Shown here piece after piece: positions 55,721-64,000 of a stretch of DNA of 64,000 nucleotides; within the stretch, counting starts at the first letter, position 1, and each line of letters begins with the position of its first letter. The notes under the pieces were generated by a model. The model did no database searches. It was not told the origin of the DNA and saw nothing but the letters and a program-made list of their open reading frames with translations. The position numbers and the translations under genes were made by a program. Source of the DNA: Photobacterium damselae (GTDB lineage: Bacteria; Pseudomonadota; Gammaproteobacteria; Enterobacterales; Vibrionaceae); the NCBI RefSeq assembly GCF_003026815.1, contig NZ_PYOG01000012.1, positions 52,249 to 116,248 of the forward strand. Reading direction: 5' to 3'.

Positions 55721-56653
55721 TTAATATGCAGTCTGCTCATCTTCCTTAATAACCGCCTCTTCTTCAGCAGTTAATTCAGGTTGATGGTTCTGCGAATCAA
55801 GGGCAGGCTGATTTGTCAGTTTTGCTACTAGACCAGCCACACGCTCACGCATTTCACGACGATCAACGATCATATCAATTGCGCCGTGCTCAAGCAGAAA
55901 TTCACTGCGTTGGAACCCTTCAGGCAGCTTTTCACGTACCGTTTGCTCAATAACGCGCTGACCGGCAAAACCAATTAATGCCTTAGGCTCACCAATATTG
56001 ATATCACCTAGCATAGCCAAAGAAGCCGATACGCCACCCATGGTTGGATCTGTTAGAACCGAAATGAACGGCAAACCTTTTGCAGATAAACGCTCAAGAG
56101 CTGCGCTGGTTTTCGCCATTTGCATTAGAGACATTAACGCCTCTTGCATACGGGCACCGCCACTTGCAGAGAAACAAATTAGTGCGCAGTTATTAGCAAT
56201 GGCTTCATCGACCGCACGTACAAATTTAGCGCCTACAACCGAACCCATTGAACCGCCCATAAAAGAGAATTCAAATGCACTCGCAACAATCGGCAAATTG
56301 TGAACTGTACCTTTCATAACAATCAGAGCGTCTTTCTCACCACTGTTCTTTTGGGCTGCAGATAGACGATCCTTGTATTTTTTTGAATCACGGAATTTTA
56401 GCTTATCCATAGGCTCAAGTTCAGCGGCGATCTCAACTTGACTTTCTGCGTCTAAAAATGTTTCTAGACGACGACGCGCTTTCATACGCATATGGTGGTT
56501 ACATTTAGGACATACTTCTAGGTTACGCTCTAGATCCGCGTGATACAGTACTTGCTCACAAGAGGTACATTTCGTCCAGACGCCTTCAGGAATTGAAGCT
56601 TTGCGTGATGTAACTATGTTGCTTTTCGTTAGAATTTTTTCAAGCCAGCTCAT
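55721..56653 (-). CDS. accD: Acetyl-CoA carboxylase carboxyltransferase beta subunit AccD
   Basis: A 310-residue subunit that transfers CO2 from biotin to acetyl-CoA with AccA. The N-terminal zinc finger (CTSCEQVLY ... CPKCNHH) is followed by the crotonase-like domain with [30 protein letters not shown], and [10 protein letters not shown] chose ATG 56653 (MSWLEKIL) for its AAAAGG ribosome site and match to E. coli; the frame opens 12 codons earlier. The C-terminus is an acidic tail. Confidence 0.96.
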   Translation of the reverse strand: MSWLEKILTKSNIVTSRKASIPEGVWTKCTSCEQVLYHADLERNLEVCPKCNHHMRMKARRRLETFLDAESQVEIAAELEPMDKLKFRDSKKYKDRLSAAQKNSGEKDALIVMKGTVHNLPIVASAFEFSFMGGSMGSVVGAKFVRAVDEAIANNCALICFSASGGARMQEALMSLMQMAKTSAALERLSAKGLPFISVLTDPTMGGVSASLAMLGDINIGEPKALIGFAGQRVIEQTVREKLPEGFQRSEFLLEHGAIDMIVDRREMRERVAGLVAKLTNQPALDSQNHQPELTAEEEAVIKEDEQTAY

Positions 56654-56793
56654 GAATGACCTTTTCTCTGGTTTCCCCCGCTCATTCAAGCCGGAGAGAT
56701 AAATTACGCATTTATTGGAGTTAGATTAAAACATAAAGTTGCAGCTGTGTAGATAAAAAACTGGTATTACCTTCGCAAGGCAAAGAAACAAGG

Positions 56794-56902
56794 AAGAGCG
56801 GGAAAAAAGGGGAAGGGCTAAAAGATCAGGAAAATAAAGTACTGGATTTTAGCCAGTAAAGTTGGTTCTAGCTCTTCCTAGTCCCCCTTTTTTCCCGCTC
56901 TT
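56794..56902. repeat. Nested inverted repeat with 19-bp perfect arms
   Basis: AAGAGCGGGAAAAAAGGGG at 56794-56812 is exactly complementary to 56884-56902. Inside it a second pair GGCTAAAA/TTTTAGCC (56816-56823/56847-56854) forms its own hairpin. Confidence 0.85.
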
Positions 56903-57095
56903 TCCCATTTACCTTCTCTTCATTCTTTTCCGGCTCTTCCTATTGCCCTCTTTCTCTTTTCTTCCCGCACTTCCTAAAACCGTCTGTTTCTGCTCTTCCT
57001 AAAATCCTTATTTTCCTGCTCTTCCCTATTTTCCTTCTTTTCCCTATTTCCCCACTCTTCCCTATTTACCTTCTTTGCCTGTCCTTCCTTGTTCC
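56868..57095. repeat. Degenerate pyrimidine-rich tandem repeat
   Basis: About eight imperfect units of 25-36 bp built on GCTCTTCCTA plus CCTTCTTTTCC words. The + strand is almost pure pyrimidine for over 200 bp, so the truA-accD transcript would be purine rich here. Confidence 0.75.
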
Positions 57096-57103
57096 TAACT
57101 ATT

Positions 57104-57889
57104 TCAATCCGCTAAAAATAAAGGTCCCAGCGGCACTCGAGGTAAATTAAATTCTTGCGGGTAATCAACATCAACCAAATAGAGGCCTTCAGCTTTGGCA
57201 GTCGCTCCTGCTAATGTGCGATCTTTTTGCTCCAACAACCACTTAATCCATTCAGGTTTTTCTTCGCCTCGACCAACTTTAATTAAGCTACCCGTGATAT
57301 TTCGTACCATATGGTGAACAAAAGCATTTGCTTTAATATCAATGATGACATAGTTACCTTGGCGCGAAACATTCAGATGCATCAAATTACGCCATGGGCT
57401 ACGTGATTGACAATGTACCGCACGAAAAGAGGTAAAGTCATTTTCACCAAGCAGGTATTGTCCAGCTTCGTGCATTTTTTTCTCATCGAGATCACCGTGA
57501 TAGTGACTCACCCCCGAGCTTAAAATGGCAGGACGTAAAGCGTGATTGTAAATAACATAACGATAACGACGAGCAGTAGCGGTAAAACGAGCATGGAAAT
57601 CATCACTAACTTCTGCCGCCCAACGCACAGCAATATCACTAGGTAGATGTGCATTAACACCCATGGTCCAAGCTGCCATTTTGCGATTTACATTGACATC
57701 AAAATGCACAACTTGCCCAGTACCATGAACGCCCGCATCAGTACGACCAGCACAAAACACATCTACTGGTTCATTGGCAATTTTAGCCAAGGCTTTTTCT
57801 AAACGTTCTTGAACACTATCTACTTCACGTTGACGCTGCCAACCGAAATATTTAGCACCATCGTACTCGATACCTAACGCAATACGCAT
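57104..57889 (-). CDS. truA: tRNA pseudouridine(38-40) synthase TruA
   Basis: A 261-residue enzyme that modifies uridines 38-40 in the anticodon stem. The N-terminal [19 protein letters not shown], catalytic Asp in [11 protein letters not shown], and [20 protein letters not shown] are diagnostic. I chose ATG 57889 because the frame before it (nine codons) does not match the family; the ribosome site is weak. It lies in the conserved truA-accD-folC order. Confidence 0.94.
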   Translation of the reverse strand: MRIALGIEYDGAKYFGWQRQREVDSVQERLEKALAKIANEPVDVFCAGRTDAGVHGTGQVVHFDVNVNRKMAAWTMGVNAHLPSDIAVRWAAEVSDDFHARFTATARRYRYVIYNHALRPAILSSGVSHYHGDLDEKKMHEAGQYLLGENDFTSFRAVHCQSRSPWRNLMHLNVSRQGNYVIIDIKANAFVHHMVRNITGSLIKVGRGEEKPEWIKWLLEQKDRTLAGATAKAEGLYLVDVDYPQEFNLPRVPLGPLFLAD

Positions 57890-57986
57890 AATGACACTTA
57901 CACTCTTTTCTAACAAAAAATGGGCGAAATCTTCGCTTAATGGGTGAGATTATAGGGGAATTGAAGATTAGGGGCTAGAGGGGTAT

Positions 57987-58015
57987 TAGGCCCTTATCAG
58001 GAAGCTAAGGGCCTA
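57987..58015 (-). terminator. Stem-loop after the sialyltransferase gene
   Basis: Perfect 10-bp arms TAGGCCCTTA/TAAGGGCCTA with a 9-nt loop, 47 bp past the stop on the minus strand. There is no U-tract in that direction, so it may be only a weak terminator. Confidence 0.55.
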
Positions 58016-58061
58016 TTTCAGTCAATCTAAGAAATGTGTCTTTGATTTAAATAATAATAAG

Positions 58062-59594
58062 TTACTTATCAATACACACACCACTGGAACAATCTGGTAG
58101 ATCAGCCCAGAACAGAACATCTTTTTCTTTAACAATACCCAACGTTAGCATCACTTGTACTAATGGTGATTTAAGAGCCTCTTCACGATCAGTAATAGTG
58201 TCAGATGAAGTAAATACAATAAAATTAACTTTATCGGCAGGAATTGTGAAGTACAGAGAGCTCGCAATACCAGCTACTGTATCAGGCAACATATCCGTCA
58301 TCATCAAGACCTCAAATGAAATCTTGGCTGGAATATTGATCATATCAGGGAAGCTTCCAAGAATGATGTCGTTAATAACGCCACCAGCAGGATGCCCCTT
58401 GAAAAATAGATCGTAGTCTTTACCTAAATAATAAGGGCTAGTTTCATTGATCGCATTATTAATCACATTTACTTGTTGCTGAGCATAATACTCTTTCGTT
58501 TCCCCCCCAGCCCAAGTTGTTGTGCCGGTAAAAATAAAGTTTGGTAGTGGGGATTGTGAATATTGTTGTTGCAATTGCTCTTTATCAAAACCCACAATAT
58601 CTAAAAATAGTGTTTGCTGAGAATCAGATAATTTAGCAAATTCATCCCATGGCATTTGCTTTGCGGAAGAGCCTAAATAATCACGTAAATCATGTAGGTT
58701 TGCTTCAACGTCAAGGTAATCTTCGCGCAAAAAGTAATAATCAGTGTCATATAATTTATGCCAGTTATAACGATTTCCCATTCCTTTTGGTGCATCCGGA
58801 GATGTTCCTGCTAAATAATTAGCAAGAAGCGATACTTCACCTTCTAATGTTTCTATCTTATTTGGTGTATCTTTCCATTGATATAAACTTACATATTCAG
58901 AAGAACCATCATCATACAAACTAATATGAGAAATTTTCACCTTCTCGTTATTATATAAAGGTTGAATAATAGGTGGTAAATTATTAAAAACATGAGCTGT
59001 ATTTGTATAGAACTCTATATTCAATCGATTTTTGCTCTGAGCATACTCATCAATCGCTGCCACCATTTCTGGTGAGGTATTATTGCCTTTTAATGGATAA
59101 GTATGAATGTTTAACTTATTGGCATTATCAGCATCAACAGTTACACGCTTCCAAGAGACAAAACGTTGATTACTTGGGTATTCATCTTTTGCTTGAATAA
59201 TGTGGATAAGCTGCTGTAGCGATGGTAAGGATGCATGATCGATGTAAACTTCTAGCGTAGGTGCAACAACAGTTAATGTTGTATTTGTGATATACCTATG
59301 ATCGCCTGTAATACCTTTAAAAGTAAAACAATACTTTTCATCTTGCTTTAACTCTGGAGCAACAAAATCAAAAGATATCGCTTGCTTGTCACTTTCATTC
59401 AAGATAGGTGTGCCACATGTTTGCTCCCAAGAATGAGATAAAAAAGAGCTAGGAGCATCAATCGGTGTCAGTTGGTAAGTTTCTGTTTCTACTACATCTG
59501 CAGAATTAGAGCTTACCGTTTCTTTCAAGCTGGTATTGTCACTATTACACGCTGAAAGAATAAAAATAGATAGAACTGTCAGTATTTTCTTCAT
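58062..59594 (-). CDS. GT80 family beta-galactoside alpha-2,6-sialyltransferase (lipoprotein)
   Basis: A 510-residue lipoprotein: lipobox LSAC with Cys16 after MKKILTVLSIFI, then an Ig-like domain (about residues 25-112) and a two-Rossmann GT-B domain. From memory it matches the P. damselae sialyltransferase and related Photobacterium GT80 enzymes, which move Neu5Ac from CMP-Neu5Ac to galactosides. Family catalytic motifs are LYDDGSSEY (Asp229 as likely base) and FKGHPAGG (His401 as likely acid). I recall the JT0160 enzyme as about 675 residues; this one ends after SSGVCIDK. It lies between truA and fimV, with a CRP-like palindrome 84 bp upstream. Physiological acceptor unknown. Confidence 0.92.
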   Translation of the reverse strand: MKKILTVLSIFILSACNSDNTSLKETVSSNSADVVETETYQLTPIDAPSSFLSHSWEQTCGTPILNESDKQAISFDFVAPELKQDEKYCFTFKGITGDHRYITNTTLTVVAPTLEVYIDHASLPSLQQLIHIIQAKDEYPSNQRFVSWKRVTVDADNANKLNIHTYPLKGNNTSPEMVAAIDEYAQSKNRLNIEFYTNTAHVFNNLPPIIQPLYNNEKVKISHISLYDDGSSEYVSLYQWKDTPNKIETLEGEVSLLANYLAGTSPDAPKGMGNRYNWHKLYDTDYYFLREDYLDVEANLHDLRDYLGSSAKQMPWDEFAKLSDSQQTLFLDIVGFDKEQLQQQYSQSPLPNFIFTGTTTWAGGETKEYYAQQQVNVINNAINETSPYYLGKDYDLFFKGHPAGGVINDIILGSFPDMINIPAKISFEVLMMTDMLPDTVAGIASSLYFTIPADKVNFIVFTSSDTITDREEALKSPLVQVMLTLGIVKEKDVLFWADLPDCSSGVCIDK

Positions 59595-59670
59595 ATTAAG
59601 CACATTCACATAAAAAATTCTTAGTAGTATATTGCCTCATCTATTTAAGATGATGTTTACATTTGCTTTT

Positions 59671-59686
59671 TGTGAGATATATCTCA
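59671..59686. promoter_or_regulatory. CRP-like palindrome upstream of the sialyltransferase
   Basis: TGTGAGATATATCTCA has one mismatch to TGTGA-N6-TCACA and contains a perfect 14-bp palindrome TGAGATATATCTCA. It is centred about 84 bp before the start codon. Confidence 0.45.
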
Positions 59687-59783
59687 TTTGATTTCAGGTT
59701 CAATACCAGCATAAAAATATCAATTGAAAAATTATTATTTACAAACTGTTATACCAATAAGTAATAAATAATGAAGATCATTA

Positions 59784-59831
59784 AAAGTGCGTACTATGCC
59801 ACACCAGCCTTATGATGACATAGCACGCTTT
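59784..59831 (-). terminator. Stem-loop after fimV
   Basis: Arms GCGTACTATG/CATAGCACGC (one G-U pair), extended by AAAG/CTTT, with a 20-nt loop, about 45 bp past the fimV stop. Confidence 0.6.
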
Positions 59832-59875
59832 AAGAGACTCAATCGTTTACGCCTTAAAACAGAACATTTGAAAAA

Positions 59876-62800
59876 TTAGTTATTCAATAACTTCTCAGCT
59901 TCCGCTTTCACAGCCCCATCCGCTTTTGCCGTTACCTCTTCAAGTAATTCAATCGCCCCTTCCTTATCATTCATTTCAAGATAAGCTTTGGCGAGATCCA
60001 ATTTACTTGCTAGCTCTGAATGATCATCCACGTCGGTATGAGCAATATTGGTTAACACGTCGGGAAATTCATCTAAGCCCACATCCAATTTTAAGGGTTG
60101 AGCATCTAACTCTTGAGCTAAGGCACTACCATCACCTTGTGTTTCTTTCATTAACTCATCAATGCTAATAAAAGAGTGCGGCTTAGAGTCCTGTGCAACA
60201 GAAATTAATTCACTGCCAGCCTCAGGCAAAGTTAACTCTTCTGCTTGCTGAAAAGCTTTATACGCCCCTTTTTCCTGAGCAGGTTCTAATTCATGTTCAA
60301 TCGACTCAATAACAGAATCAATATCATCTTTAGCTAGACTTGGCTGCTGGCTCCAATCTTCATTTTCTAAGCTAGGGTCTTGAGAGACTTGGTGCCATAA
60401 CGCTTGCTCATCAGAATCAAGATCGTCATCATCTTGAGTATCGTTATGTACATGAGCTAATAAACCATCCCGTTCAGCATCTGCTAACCCTAAATCGGGA
60501 TCGGTCAGTAATGCCGCCATGTCCAATCCGGCGGACTCAACAAGCTCATGATCAAATTCTGATGGTAGCGGTTGTGCTGAGTTTGCTACATAATCATCTT
60601 GAATTGGATGTGGAGGACGCTGAGTCGAAAAGCCCTTTTCACGCTCGTATTGCTCTAATTCATACTGCTCTTCAAATGAGGCCTGTAGCGCTTCATCTTC
60701 ATTAAACTCAGGCAATGAGGCCGGATCATAATGGGCAAAGTCGTAATCTTTTTTCTTATGCTCATCAAATGCTGACGGTTCAGATGAAGGCTCAGATGAA
60801 ACATCGGTCATTGAAGGCTCGGAGATACTCTCTTTGGTTATCTCTTCACTAGATGTCAACTCTTGAGGTGGTGTCTCTTTAGATTCAGAGAGCTTAGTAT
60901 CAATCGTATCAAGTAACTCAGGAGCCTGCTGATAACGCTCCGAGGCTTCAACCGCTTCTTGTAATTGACGAACAACATTATCCAGTGCTCGTTGTTGATC
61001 TTCGTCTGACAGCGCTAGCTCTTCATCAAGTAAGCTTTCTGCTTCAGGATCATTTAGCGCGCTTTGCTCATCAAACTCAGGCAGATCATCAAGCTCAAAC
61101 GCTTCAATATGTGATTCTGACTGCGCTTTTGTCTCCGGCATTGCATGACTATTAGGCTCTCTCTCATCAAATTCATCTAACGCTGCCTGCTCATCAAAAA
61201 TAGGAAATTCATCGATAGCTTGCGCTAAACTTTGCTTTTCTTCCGCTTCTTGACGATCAAGTTCGCGCTCTAACTCTTCAACGGTTAAAGGCTTAGCTTC
61301 TGGTGCCAAATAATCGTGCGGTGATGATTCCTGAGCCTCATCCGCTAAGGTATGTTGCTCTAATTCTTGGTCTAGAAATTGGTCTAAAATATCATCAATA
61401 TCTTCTTCAGCGACTTGAGTCTGTAACGGCTCAATCTCCTGAGACTGTTCTACTGTAGCATCGATTGCCTTAGTTGGCTTTTCACCCCAGTCATCCACTA
61501 GTTCATCAAGTAGAGCCGTACTGTTTTCTTCGAGATCTAATGGTTGTTCTAAAACAATCTCATCGTCCTCATCGGGGATCAACTCATCAAGCAGTTGAAC
61601 GGAATTTTCATCCAAGTCGATATCGAGATCCGCACCTAAAAGATCGTCTTCGTCTGTTACGAGTTCATCCAATAATTGAGTGCTACTCTCTGAGATTTCG
61701 GTCTCAACTTCAGGTATTGTTTGTGATTCTGCACTAATATTCGATGTAGGATTAGCACTCTCTTCAACCAACTCTTTGCTGCTGATATCCAACTCGTCTA
61801 TTGTTTTTTGAACTGAATCTTCAACAGTCGGTGATGTAAACGGTTCTTGCTCTAATTGTGGTTCTAAAGAAGCCTTCTCATTAGATATAACATCAGATGC
61901 TGCTTCAGAAGTTACTGGTTCTTCTAGTTGGCTATCAATATCAACCAGCAGATCATCTAACATAGATTGATCAAGAAGCTCTTGTTCTGATTTTGGCTCT
62001 AACGGTTCAAAGCTTTCATCAAGACCTTCCGCTAAATCAAAATCATCGCTATCAACATCAACTTTTTCTTGCTGTAACGAACGTTCCCATTGAGCAGCCA
62101 AATCTTCATCAGAATGAGACGTATCCATTTGATCAATAGCACGCTCCATCTCTTCTAGACCTAGTGCCGCTTCTTCACCATTAACGGAAACCGATTTAGA
62201 CGACATATCCACATCGAAATCATCGTTAATATCAAAATCATCCAAAAAGAAATTCGGCCCAGGTGCTGGATCTGATTGTGATGTTTCAGATTCAGATGGC
62301 TTTGACTCAGAGAGCTTTGCTTCCGATAGCTCCGATTCAGATAGTCCTGTCTTTTCACTCTGTTTTAAATCACGATCTAAACTTTGCTCTAGCTTGTCAT
62401 TACTATCAGCAAACAGATCGTCGTCAAACAGAAGATCATCTAATTCGTCTAGCTTATCTTCAGAGTCCAAATTAGGTTCAGAAGATGACGCATCATCAAT
62501 AAGCGGTAGTTGCGAGTTCTTTTCCGCTTGTTCTTCTTGCTCTTCTTTCTTGCCGCGTCGATATAAGAAGAACGCCAATAAACCCGCTAACAATCCGCCA
62601 GGAATCAAACCTGCGGCAATCAAAGCAGTAGGATTATCAGCTAATTGATTGAGCCAAGAGGTTTTATCTTCTTCTGGTACTGCTTGTTCTTGTTGGCGCT
62701 GTTGACGGATAAAATTAATCACTTCATTGCGAAATTCATCATCATCGCCCACTTGCTCACGTAAAGATGCCATCTCTTGTTGCATCTCAGCCAAACGAAC

Positions 62801-63868
62801 TTTCAGCATATGATTACTTTCAATCAGCTGAGTCAGTTGTTCATCAGAGGCATTAAGAGGATTGGAAACATCTTGCGGTAATGATGCTGCTGCATTAGCA
62901 CTGACATCTTGTGGTTTAGGTGGAATCGCACCATCACGTTGCACCGAGGCCGTATTAGATTGACTCGATACCGTATTAGCTCCAGTGTTATCGCCCTCTG
63001 TTGCCGAAGATGTCACCTGGGCAGGAGCAGACGTAATAGCTTTAGACTGCTCAGTATTTACCTTAGTTGCAGAAGATTGTTCCGTAATCGGTTCGCCAGT
63101 ATCGACCGCCATTGGCCCTAATACGGTCGCAGTAGCAACAGTTGCAAGCGCGGCTTTGGTTGCAGATGGAGAGACCTTATTGGCCGGTACTGTAGGTTTT
63201 GCCGGAATTGTAAAATGGTCAGCACTTTCAACAGTCGTCGATGTTGATTTAGCAGGATTTACAGCCGGCTTAATTTGCGGTTTGGGTTGCGCTTTTGTTT
63301 GCGAGCGGGTTTGAGATGCAGGCACAGCGTGTTTTACAGGGGCTTTTTTTACCACAGTTTTTTTAGCGCTTGGCTTACTAGTCGTTTTTCTATTTTTAGA
63401 GGCGTAAGGTTCGCGTAATTTATCTTGTTCAAGCACGCGCCTAACAAGCTGAGTATCTTCGCGCTTAACTTGAGCAAGCGTTGGCATCACTAAGTAACTG
63501 CCAGGTATCAAACCATGAATATTATTATTTTCAAACGCTTGGGGGTTGATATGTTTAATGGCACCAATCACCTGATACACCGAAACTGAGTTATTTGGTC
63601 GGTGGCGCGAGGCAATTGACCATAACGTTTCCTTTGCGCTTGTCGGTCCATAACGGCGCATATTGGTATACGGTTTATTCGGTGTTTTCACATAATCGAA
63701 CGATGACGATCGCATCTGTTCGCTGTGTTGTACCCACGCATTAGGATCTTCGTTTTCTGGACCAACGATACGTACAGTATTCGCGTATGCTGGTGCAATA
63801 CCACCAAATGCGGTAGCTAATGCAACGGGAAGTAAAATTCGTTTAAGTGCTTGCGATAATTCGGACAC
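59876..63868 (-). CDS. fimV: FimV/HubP-type polar organising protein
   Basis: A 1330-residue membrane protein. It starts with a signal region, then a FimV N-terminal domain including a LysM-like segment (ETLWSIASRHRPNNSVSVYQ, residues 80-99) that binds glycan. A Pro/Lys-rich linker follows, then a coiled coil (about 343-395), one membrane helix (about 415-436) and a very acidic cytoplasmic part of about 850 residues with repeated LLDEL-DEDD units. The end is the TPR-like FimV C-terminal domain. Vibrio HubP of this type places chemotaxis, flagellar and chromosome-origin proteins at the pole. The start is GTG with AGGA 9 nt upstream. Confidence 0.93.
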   Translation of the reverse strand: MSELSQALKRILLPVALATAFGGIAPAYANTVRIVGPENEDPNAWVQHSEQMRSSSFDYVKTPNKPYTNMRRYGPTSAKETLWSIASRHRPNNSVSVYQVIGAIKHINPQAFENNNIHGLIPGSYLVMPTLAQVKREDTQLVRRVLEQDKLREPYASKNRKTTSKPSAKKTVVKKAPVKHAVPASQTRSQTKAQPKPQIKPAVNPAKSTSTTVESADHFTIPAKPTVPANKVSPSATKAALATVATATVLGPMAVDTGEPITEQSSATKVNTEQSKAITSAPAQVTSSATEGDNTGANTVSSQSNTASVQRDGAIPPKPQDVSANAAASLPQDVSNPLNASDEQLTQLIESNHMLKVRLAEMQQEMASLREQVGDDDEFRNEVINFIRQQRQQEQAVPEEDKTSWLNQLADNPTALIAAGLIPGGLLAGLLAFFLYRRGKKEEQEEQAEKNSQLPLIDDASSSEPNLDSEDKLDELDDLLFDDDLFADSNDKLEQSLDRDLKQSEKTGLSESELSEAKLSESKPSESETSQSDPAPGPNFFLDDFDINDDFDVDMSSKSVSVNGEEAALGLEEMERAIDQMDTSHSDEDLAAQWERSLQQEKVDVDSDDFDLAEGLDESFEPLEPKSEQELLDQSMLDDLLVDIDSQLEEPVTSEAASDVISNEKASLEPQLEQEPFTSPTVEDSVQKTIDELDISSKELVEESANPTSNISAESQTIPEVETEISESSTQLLDELVTDEDDLLGADLDIDLDENSVQLLDELIPDEDDEIVLEQPLDLEENSTALLDELVDDWGEKPTKAIDATVEQSQEIEPLQTQVAEEDIDDILDQFLDQELEQHTLADEAQESSPHDYLAPEAKPLTVEELERELDRQEAEEKQSLAQAIDEFPIFDEQAALDEFDEREPNSHAMPETKAQSESHIEAFELDDLPEFDEQSALNDPEAESLLDEELALSDEDQQRALDNVVRQLQEAVEASERYQQAPELLDTIDTKLSESKETPPQELTSSEEITKESISEPSMTDVSSEPSSEPSAFDEHKKKDYDFAHYDPASLPEFNEDEALQASFEEQYELEQYEREKGFSTQRPPHPIQDDYVANSAQPLPSEFDHELVESAGLDMAALLTDPDLGLADAERDGLLAHVHNDTQDDDDLDSDEQALWHQVSQDPSLENEDWSQQPSLAKDDIDSVIESIEHELEPAQEKGAYKAFQQAEELTLPEAGSELISVAQDSKPHSFISIDELMKETQGDGSALAQELDAQPLKLDVGLDEFPDVLTNIAHTDVDDHSELASKLDLAKAYLEMNDKEGAIELLEEVTAKADGAVKAEAEKLLNN

Positions 63869-63980
63869 TGCCTGCTATCCTCTCTGGCAGAGATTGACGA
63901 CGACTAGTTCCATTCTAACAGCCCTTAAGTCATTGTTGTCATTATTTTGTTTTATTTTGTCGGCAGGAAGGGGAAAAACT

Positions 63981-64000
63981 TTAGGGGCTAGGGGCTAGGG
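63981..64000. repeat. GGGGCTA heptamer repeat at the right edge
   Basis: TTAGGGGCTAGGGGCTAGGG shows about two and a half heptamers before the window ends. The word TTAGGGGCTAG also occurs once at 57968-57978. Confidence 0.6.

Larger units (their letters stand above)
56654..57103. other. Repeat-rich gap between truA and accD
   Basis: The 450-bp gap holds inverted arms (56794-56812/56884-56902) and a pyrimidine-rich degenerate repeat (56868-57095). The accD promoter, if any, lies to the left. No gene is evident. Confidence 0.7.

Noticed and set aside
55981..56303. Long plus-strand frame antisense to accD
   Set aside because: A shadow of the accD codon pattern without its own start signals.

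Overview
The window is chromosomal DNA from a marine gammaproteobacterium of the Vibrionaceae, most likely Photobacterium damselae. The family call rests on fadR with the vibrio-type insertion next to nhaB and dsbB, an AphB-type LysR regulator, a HubP-type FimV, a CpdP-type periplasmic cyclic-nucleotide phosphodiesterase and a moderately AT-rich composition. The species call rests on the lipoprotein at 58062-59594, which I recognise from memory as the GT80 sialyltransferase of P. damselae. There is no prophage, insertion sequence, integron or CRISPR array; nearly all genes are housekeeping genes in conserved order.

Layout. 1-6474: end of yeaD, a VOC protein, then the stress cluster prkA-yeaH-spoVR. 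6558-11039: fadR, nhaB, dsbB and a YecA-like SEC-C protein. 11223-18339: dusC, ypfJ, cpdP, a CPBP protease, a 44-residue small protein, two Cys-cluster proteins, a TIGR02647 protein and a Tim44-domain protein. 18933-21421: a TetR regulator and an LplT-PlsC fusion, closely spaced. 21506-27904: overlapping menaquinone genes menF-menD-menH-menC-menE on the minus strand, with menB missing from its usual place. 28343-33389: alaA, the coupled hydrolases yfbR-dgt, a DTW enzyme divergent from rhombosortase, and a YeaR-like protein. 33474-42649: the proteostasis block tig-clpP-clpX-lon-hupB-ppiD-comEA-like, with sigma-32-like promoters before lon and tig. 43161-51210: tRNA-Arg(UCU), folD, galU, rfaH, a peptide transporter, rssB, aphB and a Yip1 protein. 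51363-63868: the conserved purF-cvpA-dedD-folC-accD-truA...fimV block, interrupted by the sialyltransferase gene.

The genes connect in several ways. RssB, the adaptor that hands RpoS to ClpXP, lies in the same window as clpX and clpP, and the RpoS-type stress cluster prkA-yeaH is at the other end. Perfect PurR operators precede both cvpA-purF and folD, linking purine and one-carbon metabolism. A perfect CRP site precedes the VOC gene, and a CRP-like palindrome precedes the sialyltransferase gene.

The most unusual non-coding content is repeats. There are four heptamer arrays (GAGTAGC or GAGAAGC), each starting at or just after the stop codon of a plus-strand gene, three of them with a shared tail. 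There is also a two-block octamer array, a paired REP-like element before accD, a pyrimidine-rich degenerate repeat with 19-bp inverted arms between truA and accD, and dispersed TACCAATC palindromes. The standout gene is the sialyltransferase lodged between fimV and truA.
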